The translations under genes were made by a program, and so were the position numbers. The notes beneath the pieces were generated by a model, which ran no database searches, had not been told where the DNA came from, and saw only the letters and a list, made by a program, of their open reading frames with translations. A stretch of DNA of 10,872 nt from an uncultured Oscillospiraceae bacterium (GTDB lineage: Bacteria; Bacillota; Clostridia; Oscillospirales; Acutalibacteraceae). The stretch lies in NCBI GenBank assembly GCA_902461995.1, contig CABQAA010000046.1, positions 1 through 10,872 of the forward strand, in the 5' to 3' direction. This document shows positions 1 through 7,040 of this stretch, piece after piece; positions within the stretch are counted from its first letter, which is position 1, and each line of letters opens with the position of its first letter.

Positions 1-128
1 GCTGTTCGCACATTCTGGGCCGGTTCAGCGCTTGGCCGGGGGGTCTTTTTATCCGACCGGCCGCGGACGGGACTGCCCGTTCCCGGGAGAAACGAAGAAC
101 CAGGGAAGAACAGAGCGGCATAAAAGAA

Positions 129-164
129 AAAGCCCGGGCAAAACCATCGTTTTGCCCGGGCTTT
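129..164 (-). terminator. Intrinsic terminator of the YfhO/glycosyltransferase operon
   Basis: Bases 129-144 and 149-164 form a perfect 16-bp inverted repeat with a 4-base loop (145-148). Read on the minus strand, the GC-rich stem is followed by a T-rich stretch (complement of about 120-128). It lies 22 bases past the TAA of the YfhO-family gene, so it most likely ends that leftward transcript. The tail on the plus strand (CTTGTC) is poorer, so termination of any rightward transcript entering from base 1 would be weaker. Confidence 0.88.
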
Positions 165-185
165 CTTGTCGGGAATACAGGTGCC

Positions 186-2813
186 TTATTCCGGCTGCTC
201 CTCATCGGGCGGAGCAGGCAGATCGGGCCCGCCTCCGGGGAGCGGTTCAGCGGGTGAATCGGCTGGCGGGGCGATCCCCCCGCCGTAAAACTGATAGAGG
301 TCGAATCCCTCGTCACGGGACCCGTTTTCGGACGGCGGAGGGGCATCGGCGGTTTCCTCACCCGTGAGAAGGACAGGAGCGCCGTCCTCTCCGGCCGGAG
401 CGAGCGGGATTTCCGCTTCCAGCTTTTGACGCATGCGGCGGTCCCAGATCCGCATCAGGAAGAAATAGAGAAGGAAGAGCACGACCGCCGCCAGGGTGAT
501 CAGCAGACCGTACAGCAGGCCGGGGGTGTGATAGTCGAACCGGATGGTGACCTCGCCGCCCGTGGCGGGGCAGACGACGGCCATGAAACCGACGTTGACC
601 TTGTAAATCTCGGCGGGCTGGCCGTTCACCGTGGCGCTCCAGCCGTCCTCATACGGCACGCTGAAGAAGACCGGCGTGGTCTGTTCCACCTGAATCGTGG
701 CGGTAAAGCCGCGGTTGTCCCGTACAAAGGTGGAGCAGGACTCGGCTTTGCGGGCGAGGCAGTCGGCCAGATAGGCGTCTTTGGTGTAGGAAACCGCGTC
801 TCCGAGAGGCCGCAGCATGCCGCTGAAAAGGGCAGCATCGTCTTCTTCGACGACCAACGCCTTGAGCAGCGCGAGTTCCCGGTTGTCTTTGTTCATAGCT
901 TCGAACTGCTTGCGGGTCAGCATGGCGTCATAGGTAAAGCCCATGGGGATATAATACTCATTCTCATAAATCTTGAAATCGTTTTGGGTATCCAGATAGG
1001 TCCAGCCCGGCATCCGGGGGGTGCCGCCGCTCTCAAAGAAATCCTTTTTGTTTTCCTTGCCGCTCGAATTGGCGTGGTCAAACAGCCACCGCACCGAGGT
1101 TAGCCCCCGCAGCGCATAGTGGGAGGTGTCCGGCCGGCTGCCCACGCCGCGGTCCACGCCGATCGAGGGATAGAATTCCATGACCGAGCCGGGGACGATG
1201 CTGTGGAACGCCTGGATGGTCGGCATCTGCCAGAACATTCCCTGATTGTCCATGCCGTTATAGAAATCGATCCGGGTGAACTGATCGGGAGTCTCGGGCA
1301 GTGAAATTTTGTCTCCGCCTTCGATGGCAGTTTCAATGACATAACCGGAGGTGTAGTTGGAATTCGCTTTGCCCAGCCCGATCAGATACCAGCCCACAAT
1401 CAGGCTGACCGACAGGGTAACGACGGTGGCCCATTTGGAGAAAATGGCGCGTTCCCGCTTGAACAGCGTGATCAGCAGCGACGCGAGCACCAGACACACC
1501 ACCGCAATGGCGACGTAAATCCAGAACCGTTCGGGAATCTTCATCAGGCCGTATTTGATCTTGCCGGTTTGCTTGTCCGGCGTCCAGCTTTTGGGTGTCA
1601 GGCCGATGAACAGGGCGAAGAAGGCCGTGATGCCGAATGTCCAGCCGAGCGCCCGGTTCCAGTTCACTTCGGTCGTGTCCGCGTCCTCGAAGCATTTGAC
1701 GGTGGCGAGGACCAGAATCAGGACCATCATGTAGTACCACCGGGCGTAATAGGCCCAGTTGAACAGCTGGAACATGGCGTTGAGACCCGGGATGACCGCG
1801 CAGAAGAAGCAGATGATCAGCATGCGGCGCAGCCAGTCGCTGTGTTTGCGGGACTGGAAATACGCGATGGCGCCCGAACAGCTAAAGACCGGCAGCCAGG
1901 CCGACATGGAGGCCCATTTATTGTCCGAATCGGGGAAGAAATTTTCCCTGGCGGGGATGTCCTGCGGAAAGAAGAAGGAGTGCAGGATATCAAACAGCCG
2001 CTGGGGCTTGTTGTACATGAGGAGGTCCCAGCCCGCGAGCATGCTGTCGGTCCGGGGATTCTGGATGACCGCGAGGTAAGAGGGGAGCAGCAGCACGGCC
2101 GCACCGGCGGTGCCGACGACCGCTTCGAAGACAAGCCACAGGAATTTGGGCATCGAGCAGTCCCACTCGCCCGAAAACATGCGGACAAACCAGTATATCA
2201 GGATGAAAATGGCCTGGCCGATAAAGAAATAGTAATTGTTGAGAGCGCTCAGGCACACCATCAGGCCGAACAGGCCGCGTTTATCGTCCTTCATGAACCG
2301 CTCGAGACCCAGGAGCATCAGGGGAAAGTAGAGTATAGCCTCATGGAAGTGGTTGAAAAAGACGTTGTAGATGGAAAAGCCCGAAAACGCATAGAGGATG
2401 CCGCCGATCAGTGCATAATCCGGCCGGACAAAACGGCGCAGCAGGACATAGGCCGCCGCCGAGCTGCAGGCGAATTTGAGAATGAGGAGCGGCCCCATGA
2501 GATAGGGGACCGCTGCGCTCGGAAAGGGGATGGTCAGCCAAAAGAACGGGCTGCCGAGCAGGTAAAAGGAATACGAGCCCACGAAATTGGCGCCGAGGTC
2601 GGTTGTCCAGTTCCAGGCGAAATTGCCCGCCCGCACACTGTCGTGTGCCATCTGATAAAATGGGATCTGCTGGACATTGAAGTCCCCGTAATAAATGAAA
2701 TACCCCTTATCCAGGATGAGAAAAGGGAGGAACAGGAGCGCCGCGCCAGCCAGAGGGAGAAGAAACGAAAGAAGCGCCCGTTCCTTGGGTTTGCCCAGTG
2801 AGGAGGTCGTCAA
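186..2813 (-). CDS. yfhO: YfhO-family polytopic membrane protein (putative GT-C type glycosyltransferase)
   Basis: This 875-residue integral membrane protein matches the YfhO family. In Bacillus and Listeria, members are needed for glycosylation of envelope polymers such as lipoteichoic acid, probably at the outer membrane face. Visible family marks are a first membrane segment (about residues 15-35), then GDFNVQQIPFY (43-53) in the first extracellular loop, DLG (72-74), YAFSGF (141-146), NNYYFFIGQ (192-200) and YARWYYM (356-362). Many hydrophobic segments follow up to about residue 490. A large extracytoplasmic domain comes next, then a last membrane segment near 765-787. The start is TTG at 2813, because no in-frame ATG precedes the conserved first loop. 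It overlaps the TGA of the upstream glycosyltransferase gene (TTGA), and a GAAAGG-like site lies about 11 bases upstream. An odd feature is a C-terminal tail of roughly 89 residues rich in Pro, Glu, Asp and Gly. The substrate is unknown. Confidence 0.87.
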   Translation of the reverse strand: MTTSSLGKPKERALLSFLLPLAGAALLFLPFLILDKGYFIYYGDFNVQQIPFYQMAHDSVRAGNFAWNWTTDLGANFVGSYSFYLLGSPFFWLTIPFPSAAVPYLMGPLLILKFACSSAAAYVLLRRFVRPDYALIGGILYAFSGFSIYNVFFNHFHEAILYFPLMLLGLERFMKDDKRGLFGLMVCLSALNNYYFFIGQAIFILIYWFVRMFSGEWDCSMPKFLWLVFEAVVGTAGAAVLLLPSYLAVIQNPRTDSMLAGWDLLMYNKPQRLFDILHSFFFPQDIPARENFFPDSDNKWASMSAWLPVFSCSGAIAYFQSRKHSDWLRRMLIICFFCAVIPGLNAMFQLFNWAYYARWYYMMVLILVLATVKCFEDADTTEVNWNRALGWTFGITAFFALFIGLTPKSWTPDKQTGKIKYGLMKIPERFWIYVAIAVVCLVLASLLITLFKRERAIFSKWATVVTLSVSLIVGWYLIGLGKANSNYTSGYVIETAIEGGDKISLPETPDQFTRIDFYNGMDNQGMFWQMPTIQAFHSIVPGSVMEFYPSIGVDRGVGSRPDTSHYALRGLTSVRWLFDHANSSGKENKKDFFESGGTPRMPGWTYLDTQNDFKIYENEYYIPMGFTYDAMLTRKQFEAMNKDNRELALLKALVVEEDDAALFSGMLRPLGDAVSYTKDAYLADCLARKAESCSTFVRDNRGFTATIQVEQTTPVFFSVPYEDGWSATVNGQPAEIYKVNVGFMAVVCPATGGEVTIRFDYHTPGLLYGLLITLAAVVLFLLYFFLMRIWDRRMRQKLEAEIPLAPAGEDGAPVLLTGEETADAPPPSENGSRDEGFDLYQFYGGGIAPPADSPAEPLPGGGPDLPAPPDEEQPE

Positions 2814-4252
2814 GCTTCATCACACCTTTCCGCTTTTGGGTCATCCGGGTCTGCGTCCGGTACCGGTTCGGCAACAAGTCCGTCTCCGCGTTCGGCCGGC
2901 GGGAAGGCCGTGCTGACCGTCAGCATCACGCCCCACAGAAAAATCGCCAGATTGACAAAGGAGAGGACGGTCATGACGGGCGTATATATCGCGTCCCACG
3001 GAGCTTTCGGGTCGTTCGCCGTGTTGTTGCGCACAAGCAGCAGAAACTGGTTGAAAAAGGTCATCAGGGACAGCGTCAGGTATTGCATCAGCCAGCGGAA
3101 ATCCATCTGCCGCAGGAACAGTATGAGCGCGAACAGCAGAACCGGGAACTGATACCGCTCGTGCATCCGGGTGGTGAGCAGGAAGACACACTGCATAAAC
3201 AGAAAACAACCCGCCCACAGCCGGTTTTCCCGGTTGCCCCGGAGCATGATATAGGCCACGAGAACAAGAGACAGCAGGAGCATGAGGGTGCCAAAATGGT
3301 GAAGTGTGAAGCCGCCGGTGGCGAATCCATTGCCGTCTGTGCCGGTGCCGAACAGGACGGACCGGTCGTCCTTCACCCAGTTTAAAGAGGCGGAACCATA
3401 TAAGTTGAAGGCGTTGAGGGTGGCATAGGGGTATTTTCCAAGTCCGCCGAAGTAGACTTTGAAAGGGAGGAGCAGACTTTCCGCCCCCTGCAATTTCCAG
3501 CTGCCCGCGATAAAGGGGACGAAGCCGGCTATACCGGTGAGCAGCGCTGCGCCGACGCAGGACAGGGTATCGATCCAGCGGCAGCGGCGGAGATAGGAAA
3601 ACAGCGATTCTTTCGCGGGGGGATCCGACCCGTCCGGCATTGTTTCAGCCGGGCGGAGGAGATACACGAACAGCACCGGAGCAAAATACAGGCACTGCAT
3701 TTTGGTCAGGCAGGCCACGGCAAAGAGAACCGAACCGAGCAGGTCTTTGCCCCGCTCGACCTGATAAAACGCGAGCAAAAGAAGAAAAACCATCAGGCCG
3801 TCGGTCTGACCCCAATAGGAGCTGTTGAAAATCGCCGAGGGATTGAGGGACCACAGGGCGGCCGCCAGTACGCCGAGAGCCTCGCTTTGCCTGCGGCAGA
3901 CCAGATAAAACAGCCCCGCGGCCAGCACGTCGAACAAAATGGGAAAAAATTTCATCGCCAGCATATCGAACATCCAGTAATCTGCGATGGGCAGGTGCGC
4001 ATACAGCTGACCAACGATATATAAACAGTACAAATATAAGGGCGGATAGTCCAGCGCATGTTTTCCGGTATTCAGGCGGGCGTAGGCGTTGAAGAATCCA
4101 TCCTGAAAGCCGACCGCCCAGGACCGGTACCAGGACACGTCCATATAATTCGCATAGAGCATCCCGATACACAAACGGAGGACAAACGCAAAAAGGAGGA
4201 TACAGACCACTGTCTGAATCCCGCGCCGCCGGCTCAGGGTAAGCGATGTCAT
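2810..4252 (-). CDS. Gpi18-like GT-C glycosyltransferase, multi-pass membrane protein
   Basis: The 480-residue product resembles bacterial membrane proteins related to the mannosyltransferase Gpi18. These GT-C enzymes use a lipid-phosphate sugar and act outside the membrane. Recognisable marks are an N-terminal membrane segment (about 12-32), an acidic first loop with Asp38 followed by YRSWA, DYPPLYLY (68-75), NPSAIFNSSYWGQTDG (137-152) and RMHERYQFP (362-370). At least eight further hydrophobic segments are present, then a short acidic tail. The chosen start is the ATG at 4252. It is preceded by GAGGAAGGG (complement of 4263-4271) and an extended -10 promoter. The reading frame stays open far upstream, but that part lies antisense to the nucleotidase gene and is not coding. 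It is the first gene of a two-gene operon with the YfhO-family gene. Donor and acceptor cannot be read from sequence. Confidence 0.85.
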   Translation of the reverse strand: MTSLTLSRRRGIQTVVCILLFAFVLRLCIGMLYANYMDVSWYRSWAVGFQDGFFNAYARLNTGKHALDYPPLYLYCLYIVGQLYAHLPIADYWMFDMLAMKFFPILFDVLAAGLFYLVCRRQSEALGVLAAALWSLNPSAIFNSSYWGQTDGLMVFLLLLAFYQVERGKDLLGSVLFAVACLTKMQCLYFAPVLFVYLLRPAETMPDGSDPPAKESLFSYLRRCRWIDTLSCVGAALLTGIAGFVPFIAGSWKLQGAESLLLPFKVYFGGLGKYPYATLNAFNLYGSASLNWVKDDRSVLFGTGTDGNGFATGGFTLHHFGTLMLLLSLVLVAYIMLRGNRENRLWAGCFLFMQCVFLLTTRMHERYQFPVLLFALILFLRQMDFRWLMQYLTLSLMTFFNQFLLLVRNNTANDPKAPWDAIYTPVMTVLSFVNLAIFLWGVMLTVSTAFPPAERGDGLVAEPVPDADPDDPKAERCDEA

Positions 4253-4285
4253 GTTTCCGCCGCCCTTCCTCAAAATACAAACATG

Positions 4286-4294
4286 AGTATACCA
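4286..4294 (-). promoter_or_regulatory. Extended -10 promoter of the glycosyltransferase operon
   Basis: Read on the minus strand, this is TGG followed by TATACT, that is a TGn extension joined to a -10 box with five of six consensus bases (box at 4286-4291). The -35 position holds only a poor match in a T-rich stretch, as is common for extended -10 promoters. Predicted transcription starts near 4279, leaving about 27 bases that contain the ribosome binding site at 4263-4271. Confidence 0.6.
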
Positions 4295-4345
4295 AAAAGT
4301 GGACAAAAAGAAAAGGCCTAAAAATGTGAAAATCCTCGCTACGGG

Positions 4346-4374
4346 TTGGAAAACAGCGCGAAATCCGGTATAAT
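4346..4374 (+). promoter_or_regulatory. Sigma-A-like promoter of the yfbR-type gene
   Basis: TTGGAA (4346-4351) and a perfect TATAAT (4369-4374) are separated by 17 bases. Transcription should begin near 4381. The spacer contains the block GCGCGAAATCCGG (4356-4368), which recurs with one extra base upstream of xpt. The promoter is divergent from that of the glycosyltransferase operon, with the two -10 boxes about 77 bases apart. Confidence 0.82.
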
Positions 4375-4402
4375 GGAGGAAACCGACAGGAGGGACGATT
4401 TC

Positions 4403-4984
4403 ATGAGCCGCAATTTTTTCGCCATACTGTCCCGTATGAAATATATCACCCGCTGGGCCTTGATGCGCAATACCCGGCCGGAGAATCTCTGTGAGCACAC
4501 CCAGGATGTGGCCGTGCTGGCCCACGGACTGGCCGTTTTGCAGAACCGCCGGTTCGGCGGCCATGTGGACGCGGGACGGTGCGTTCTGCTGGCATTGTAC
4601 CACGACGCGCCCGAGATTTTTACGGGCGACCTGCCCACCCCCGTCAAATATTACAATCCCGCCATCCGAGAGGCCTATCGGCAGGTGGAGGACGTGTCTG
4701 CAGACAAATTGCTCTCGATGCTGCCGGAGGATATGCGGCCGGATTACCAGCCGCTCTTCTTCCCCGATGATAGCTGTCTCGAGGAGCAGCGGATCGTTAA
4801 GGCGGCGGACAAGCTGTCGGCTTTGATTAAATGCGTGGAAGAGAAACGACAGGGAAATCGGGAATTCGAGCAGGCCCGCCGCTCGACAGAGGATGCGATC
4901 CGGGCGATGCACCTGCCGGCGGCCGACTGCTTTCTCGAAGAATTCCTGCCCGCTTTTGAATTGACGCTCGACGAACAAAACTGA
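4403..4984 (+). CDS. yfbR: HD-domain 5'-deoxynucleotidase, YfbR type
   Basis: This 193-residue cytosolic enzyme closely resembles E. coli YfbR (199 residues), a metal-dependent phosphohydrolase that removes the 5' phosphate from deoxyribonucleoside monophosphates. The N-terminus follows the family pattern (FFAILSRMKYITRWALMRN). Predicted metal and catalytic residues are His32, His67-Asp68 and Asp136. Glu71 and Asp76 lie in the HDAPEIFTGDLPTPVKY stretch (67-83), and Arg17-Trp18 match the substrate-contacting pair of YfbR. The start is the ATG at 4403, which aligns with the E. coli N-terminus and has AGGAGGG at 4388-4394 with 8-base spacing. An in-frame extension upstream to 4346 begins inside the promoter and is not used. 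It has its own promoter and precedes xpt by 247 bases, which fits nucleotide turnover and salvage. The preferred base of the substrate cannot be told. Confidence 0.93.
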   Translation: MSRNFFAILSRMKYITRWALMRNTRPENLCEHTQDVAVLAHGLAVLQNRRFGGHVDAGRCVLLALYHDAPEIFTGDLPTPVKYYNPAIREAYRQVEDVSADKLLSMLPEDMRPDYQPLFFPDDSCLEEQRIVKAADKLSALIKCVEEKRQGNREFEQARRSTEDAIRAMHLPAADCFLEEFLPAFELTLDEQN

Positions 4985-5126
4985 CACCGTATCAGTGGCG
5001 GAATGTGGACGTTTTGCTGCATCGATGGAAGGCTTTTTCCAAGATAGCGGACAAAAAAGGCCCTTATTCGACGTTCTTGCTAAAATACGGCGCGGAAATC
5101 CGGAAGTTTTGATGAATAATCGGGTG

Positions 5127-5155
5127 TTGCATTGTTGTGAAAAGTACGGTAAAAT
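5127..5155 (+). promoter_or_regulatory. Likely promoter of xpt
   Basis: TTGCAT (5127-5132) and TAAAAT (5150-5155) are separated by 17 bases, in the most AT-rich part of the gap between yfbR and xpt. Transcription would start near 5162, giving a leader of about 70 bases. No convincing terminator separates this point from yfbR, so some readthrough from the upstream promoter is possible. Confidence 0.6.
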
Positions 5156-5183
5156 CATACTGTCATTCATGTTTCGTTCATAT

Positions 5184-5220
5184 TTTCATACGAGCGGGTG
5201 TTGATCGCCAGCTTATGAAA
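5184..5220 (+). promoter_or_regulatory. Stem-loop in the xpt leader, next to the ribosome binding site
   Basis: TTTCATA (5184-5190) pairs with TATGAAA (5214-5220). After a 2-base bulge (CG), AGC (5193-5195) pairs with GCT (5211-5213). The 15-base apical loop is GC-rich. The 3' arm overlaps the first two bases of the likely Shine-Dalgarno AAGAAGG (5219-5225), which stands 6 bases before the ATG. The position would suit translational control, but the ligand or factor, if any, is unknown. The conserved core of purine riboswitches was not found here. Confidence 0.45.
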
Positions 5221-5231
5221 GAAGGCTTGGC

Positions 5232-5813
5232 ATGCGGCTTCTGGAAGATCGCATTCAACAAGACGGCAAGGTGAAAGCGGGCAATGTGCTGAAGGTGGAC
5301 AGTTTTCTGAACCATCAGATGGACATTGCCTTGTTTGGTGAAATGGGCAAAGAATTCTATCGCTTATTCGGAGACGAACAGGTCACGAAAATTCTGACCA
5401 TCGAATCGTCCGGTATCGGGATCGCCTGCATCGCGGCGCAGTATTTCGACGTTCCCGTGCTGTTTGCCAAGAAAAACCAGACGAAAAACATCGCCGGAGA
5501 TGTCTATACCAGCCGGGTGGAATCGTTCACTCATGGCCGGGTATACGATATCCGGGTGGCCAAGGAGTTTCTTCTGCCTGAAGACCGGATCTTAATCATC
5601 GACGATTTTCTCGCGAACGGCAGTGCCCTGCTCGGGCTTATCAAGCTCGTCAAGGACGCAGGTGCGACGCTCGTCGGCGCGGGCATCGCGGTGGAAAAAG
5701 GATTTCAGCCGGGCGGCGAATTGGTCCGCGCGACGGGTGTGCGGGTGGAATCTCTGGCAATCATCGAATCGATGGATGAAAAAACCGGCGTCACGTTTCG
5801 CCGTCATGTGTAA
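5232..5813 (+). CDS. xpt: Xanthine phosphoribosyltransferase
   Basis: This 193-residue cytosolic type I phosphoribosyltransferase converts xanthine and PRPP to XMP in purine salvage. It matches Bacillus subtilis Xpt in length and along its sequence: LKVDSFLNHQ (20-29), the TIESSGI loop (56-62), the PRPP-binding motif LIIDDFLANGSA (121-132), and VEKGFQPG (154-161) near the purine-binding C-terminal part. The start is the ATG at 5232, preceded by AAGAAGG (5219-5225) with 6-base spacing. The N-terminus aligns with known Xpt proteins. A nucleoside-type ABC importer follows 77 bases downstream, so the imported base or nucleoside may feed this enzyme. In many Bacillota xpt is controlled by a guanine riboswitch. 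None was recognised here, only a different stem-loop in the leader. Confidence 0.95.
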   Translation: MRLLEDRIQQDGKVKAGNVLKVDSFLNHQMDIALFGEMGKEFYRLFGDEQVTKILTIESSGIGIACIAAQYFDVPVLFAKKNQTKNIAGDVYTSRVESFTHGRVYDIRVAKEFLLPEDRILIIDDFLANGSALLGLIKLVKDAGATLVGAGIAVEKGFQPGGELVRATGVRVESLAIIESMDEKTGVTFRRHV

Positions 5814-5822
5814 CGTCTGATC

Positions 5823-5866
5823 AGGCGGCGGGGGCCGCCTTGTCATAGAGTGCCGGGCGCACCCGG
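5823..5866 (+). promoter_or_regulatory. Two tandem hairpins between xpt and the binding-protein gene
   Basis: AGGCGGC (5823-5829) pairs with GCCGCCT (5834-5840) around a GGGG loop. CCGGG (5853-5857) pairs with CCCGG (5862-5866) around CGCA. Neither has a real U-tract after it, so they are at best weak terminators. They could slow RNA polymerase or protect RNA ends. No convincing -35/-10 pair was found in this gap, so the binding-protein gene may be cotranscribed with xpt. Confidence 0.5.
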
Positions 5867-5890
5867 ACAAATTTGGGAGGAATGAAAAGC

Positions 5891-7024
5891 ATGAGGAAAT
5901 GGGTACGGATTCTGGCTTTGTCCATGGCGGCGGTTCTGACGCTGATGTTCGCCGGCTGCCAAAAGGATGAGGACGCCGCCAGCGGCGCCACGAAAGGAAT
6001 CGCGCAGGACAAGATCAAGGTGGGCGTCATCCATCTGTCCGATCCGGCTGAAGGGTCCGGGTATTCTTTCACGCATGACCAGGGCATCGTGGCCATGCAG
6101 AAAGAACTCAAGCTGCGGGACGATCAGATCATCCGCAAGAACAAGGTCGACGATCAGGATCCCACGGCGATTGAACGCGCCATCCGCGACTGCATCGAAG
6201 ACGGCTGCAACATCATCTTCGGCACCAGCTGGGGCTACATGGACACGATGGAGAGCCTGGCCAAGGAATATCCGAAGATCATTTTCTGCCACGGCACCGG
6301 CTATAAGAAAAACGACACCAACTTCAGCAACTATTTCGGCCGTATCTATCAGGCCCGGTATCTGAGCGGCATCGTCGCGGGCATGAAAACCCAGTCGGGC
6401 AAGATCGGGTATGTGGCGGCCATGGGCAAGGAAAATTCCGAAGTTACCGGCGGTATCGATGCCTTCGCTATGGGTGTCTATTCCGTCAACCCCAATGCCC
6501 AGGTGTTTGTCAAGGTGACGAACAGCTGGTTTGCCCCTGAAATGGAAAGCGCCGCTGCTAACGCCCTGCTGGACGAGGGCTGCGACGTCATCGCGCAGCA
6601 CTGCGACACTCCGAACCCCCAGACCGCTGCCGAAGCGAAGAGCGTGTGGGGTATCGGCTACAATTCCGACATGTCCAAGGATGCACCCAAGGCGACCCTG
6701 ACCTCGGTGGTCTGGGACTGGGGTGTGTACTACACCGATGCGGTTAAGAAAGCCATCGCGGGCACATGGACTCCGGATATCTACTACGGCGGTATGAAAG
6801 AAGGCCTCGTGGACATTTCGCCTCTGGCGGATTTCTGCGCGGAGGGCACGAAAGAGAAAGTGGAGGAAGCCCGCGCCAAGATCATGGACGGTTCCTTCAA
6901 CGTGTTTGACGGCGAGATTGAGACCAACGACGGCCAGAAGATCGGCCAAGCAGGGAAAACTCTCGACGACAAGACCATCACCGGCGGGATCAACTGGTAT
7001 TTCAAAAACGTGGTTGTCAAGTAA
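5891..7024 (+). CDS. BMP-family substrate-binding lipoprotein of an ABC importer (purine/nucleoside type)
   Basis: This 377-residue lipoprotein should capture the substrate outside the membrane for the importer encoded next. The signal peptide has a basic start (MRKWVR), a hydrophobic core and the lipobox FAGC, with Cys23 as the lipid-modified residue. Phe at -3 is less usual than Leu. The mature part follows the BMP/Med pattern: IKVGVIHLSDPAEGSGYSF (42-60), NIIFGTSWGYMD (107-118), the FGRIYQARYLSGIVAG segment (149-164), QHCDTPNPQTAAEA (236-249) and GIGYNSDM (254-261). The chosen start is the ATG at 5891, because GGGAGG (5875-5880) stands 10 bases before it. An in-frame ATG at 5882 is too close to that site. 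Relatives bind purine nucleosides or nucleobases (PnrA, NupN), and the neighbouring xpt supports this. The ligand is inferred. A strong terminator follows the gene. Confidence 0.9.
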   Translation: MRKWVRILALSMAAVLTLMFAGCQKDEDAASGATKGIAQDKIKVGVIHLSDPAEGSGYSFTHDQGIVAMQKELKLRDDQIIRKNKVDDQDPTAIERAIRDCIEDGCNIIFGTSWGYMDTMESLAKEYPKIIFCHGTGYKKNDTNFSNYFGRIYQARYLSGIVAGMKTQSGKIGYVAAMGKENSEVTGGIDAFAMGVYSVNPNAQVFVKVTNSWFAPEMESAAANALLDEGCDVIAQHCDTPNPQTAAEAKSVWGIGYNSDMSKDAPKATLTSVVWDWGVYYTDAVKKAIAGTWTPDIYYGGMKEGLVDISPLADFCAEGTKEKVEEARAKIMDGSFNVFDGEIETNDGQKIGQAGKTLDDKTITGGINWYFKNVVVK

Positions 7025-7040
7025 GATCGAAAACCAATAG

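Noticed and set aside
34..80. Small GC-rich inverted repeats (34-39 with 57-62; 67-71 with 76-80).
   Set aside because: Short stems expected by chance in this GC-rich stretch; no U-tract or gene context to give them a role.
1..123. Plus-strand frame open from base 1 to a TAA at 121-123, just before the hairpin at 129-164; it could be the 3' end of a gene.
   Set aside because: Only about 40 codons in GC-rich DNA, no recognisable protein similarity, other frames are also open, and the hairpin fits better as the terminator of the minus-strand operon.
1569..2801. Long plus-strand open frame (410 codons) opposite the YfhO-family gene.
   Set aside because: Antisense shadow of a clear coding gene; composition is rich in Glu, Gln, His and Arg as expected for a reverse frame of GC-rich DNA, with no ribosome binding site or family match.
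5031..5063. Hairpin after yfbR (GGCTTTTT pairing with AAAAAGGCC-like bases) as a terminator.
   Set aside because: The stem needs a G-U pair, is mostly A-T, has a loose 16-base loop and lacks a downstream U-tract.
4253..5170. N-terminal extension of the glycosyltransferase frame by about 306 codons.
   Set aside because: The extension is the antisense of the yfbR-type gene; the ATG at 4252 has a ribosome binding site, a promoter and a normal N-terminal membrane segment.
4995..5204. Possible small protein of 69 codons between yfbR and xpt.
   Set aside because: GTG start without a ribosome binding site, runs through the xpt promoter and leader, and has no similarity that I recognise.
5101..5231. 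Purine riboswitch or PurR boxes upstream of xpt.
   Set aside because: The conserved riboswitch core could not be found, and the nearest PurBox-like stretch (about 5169-5181) deviates by an extra base and has no inverted partner at the expected distance.
5843..6949. Minus-strand open frame of 368 codons opposite the binding-lipoprotein gene.
   Set aside because: The plus strand encodes a clear BMP-family lipoprotein with signal peptide and lipobox; the opposite frame has no recognisable domain.
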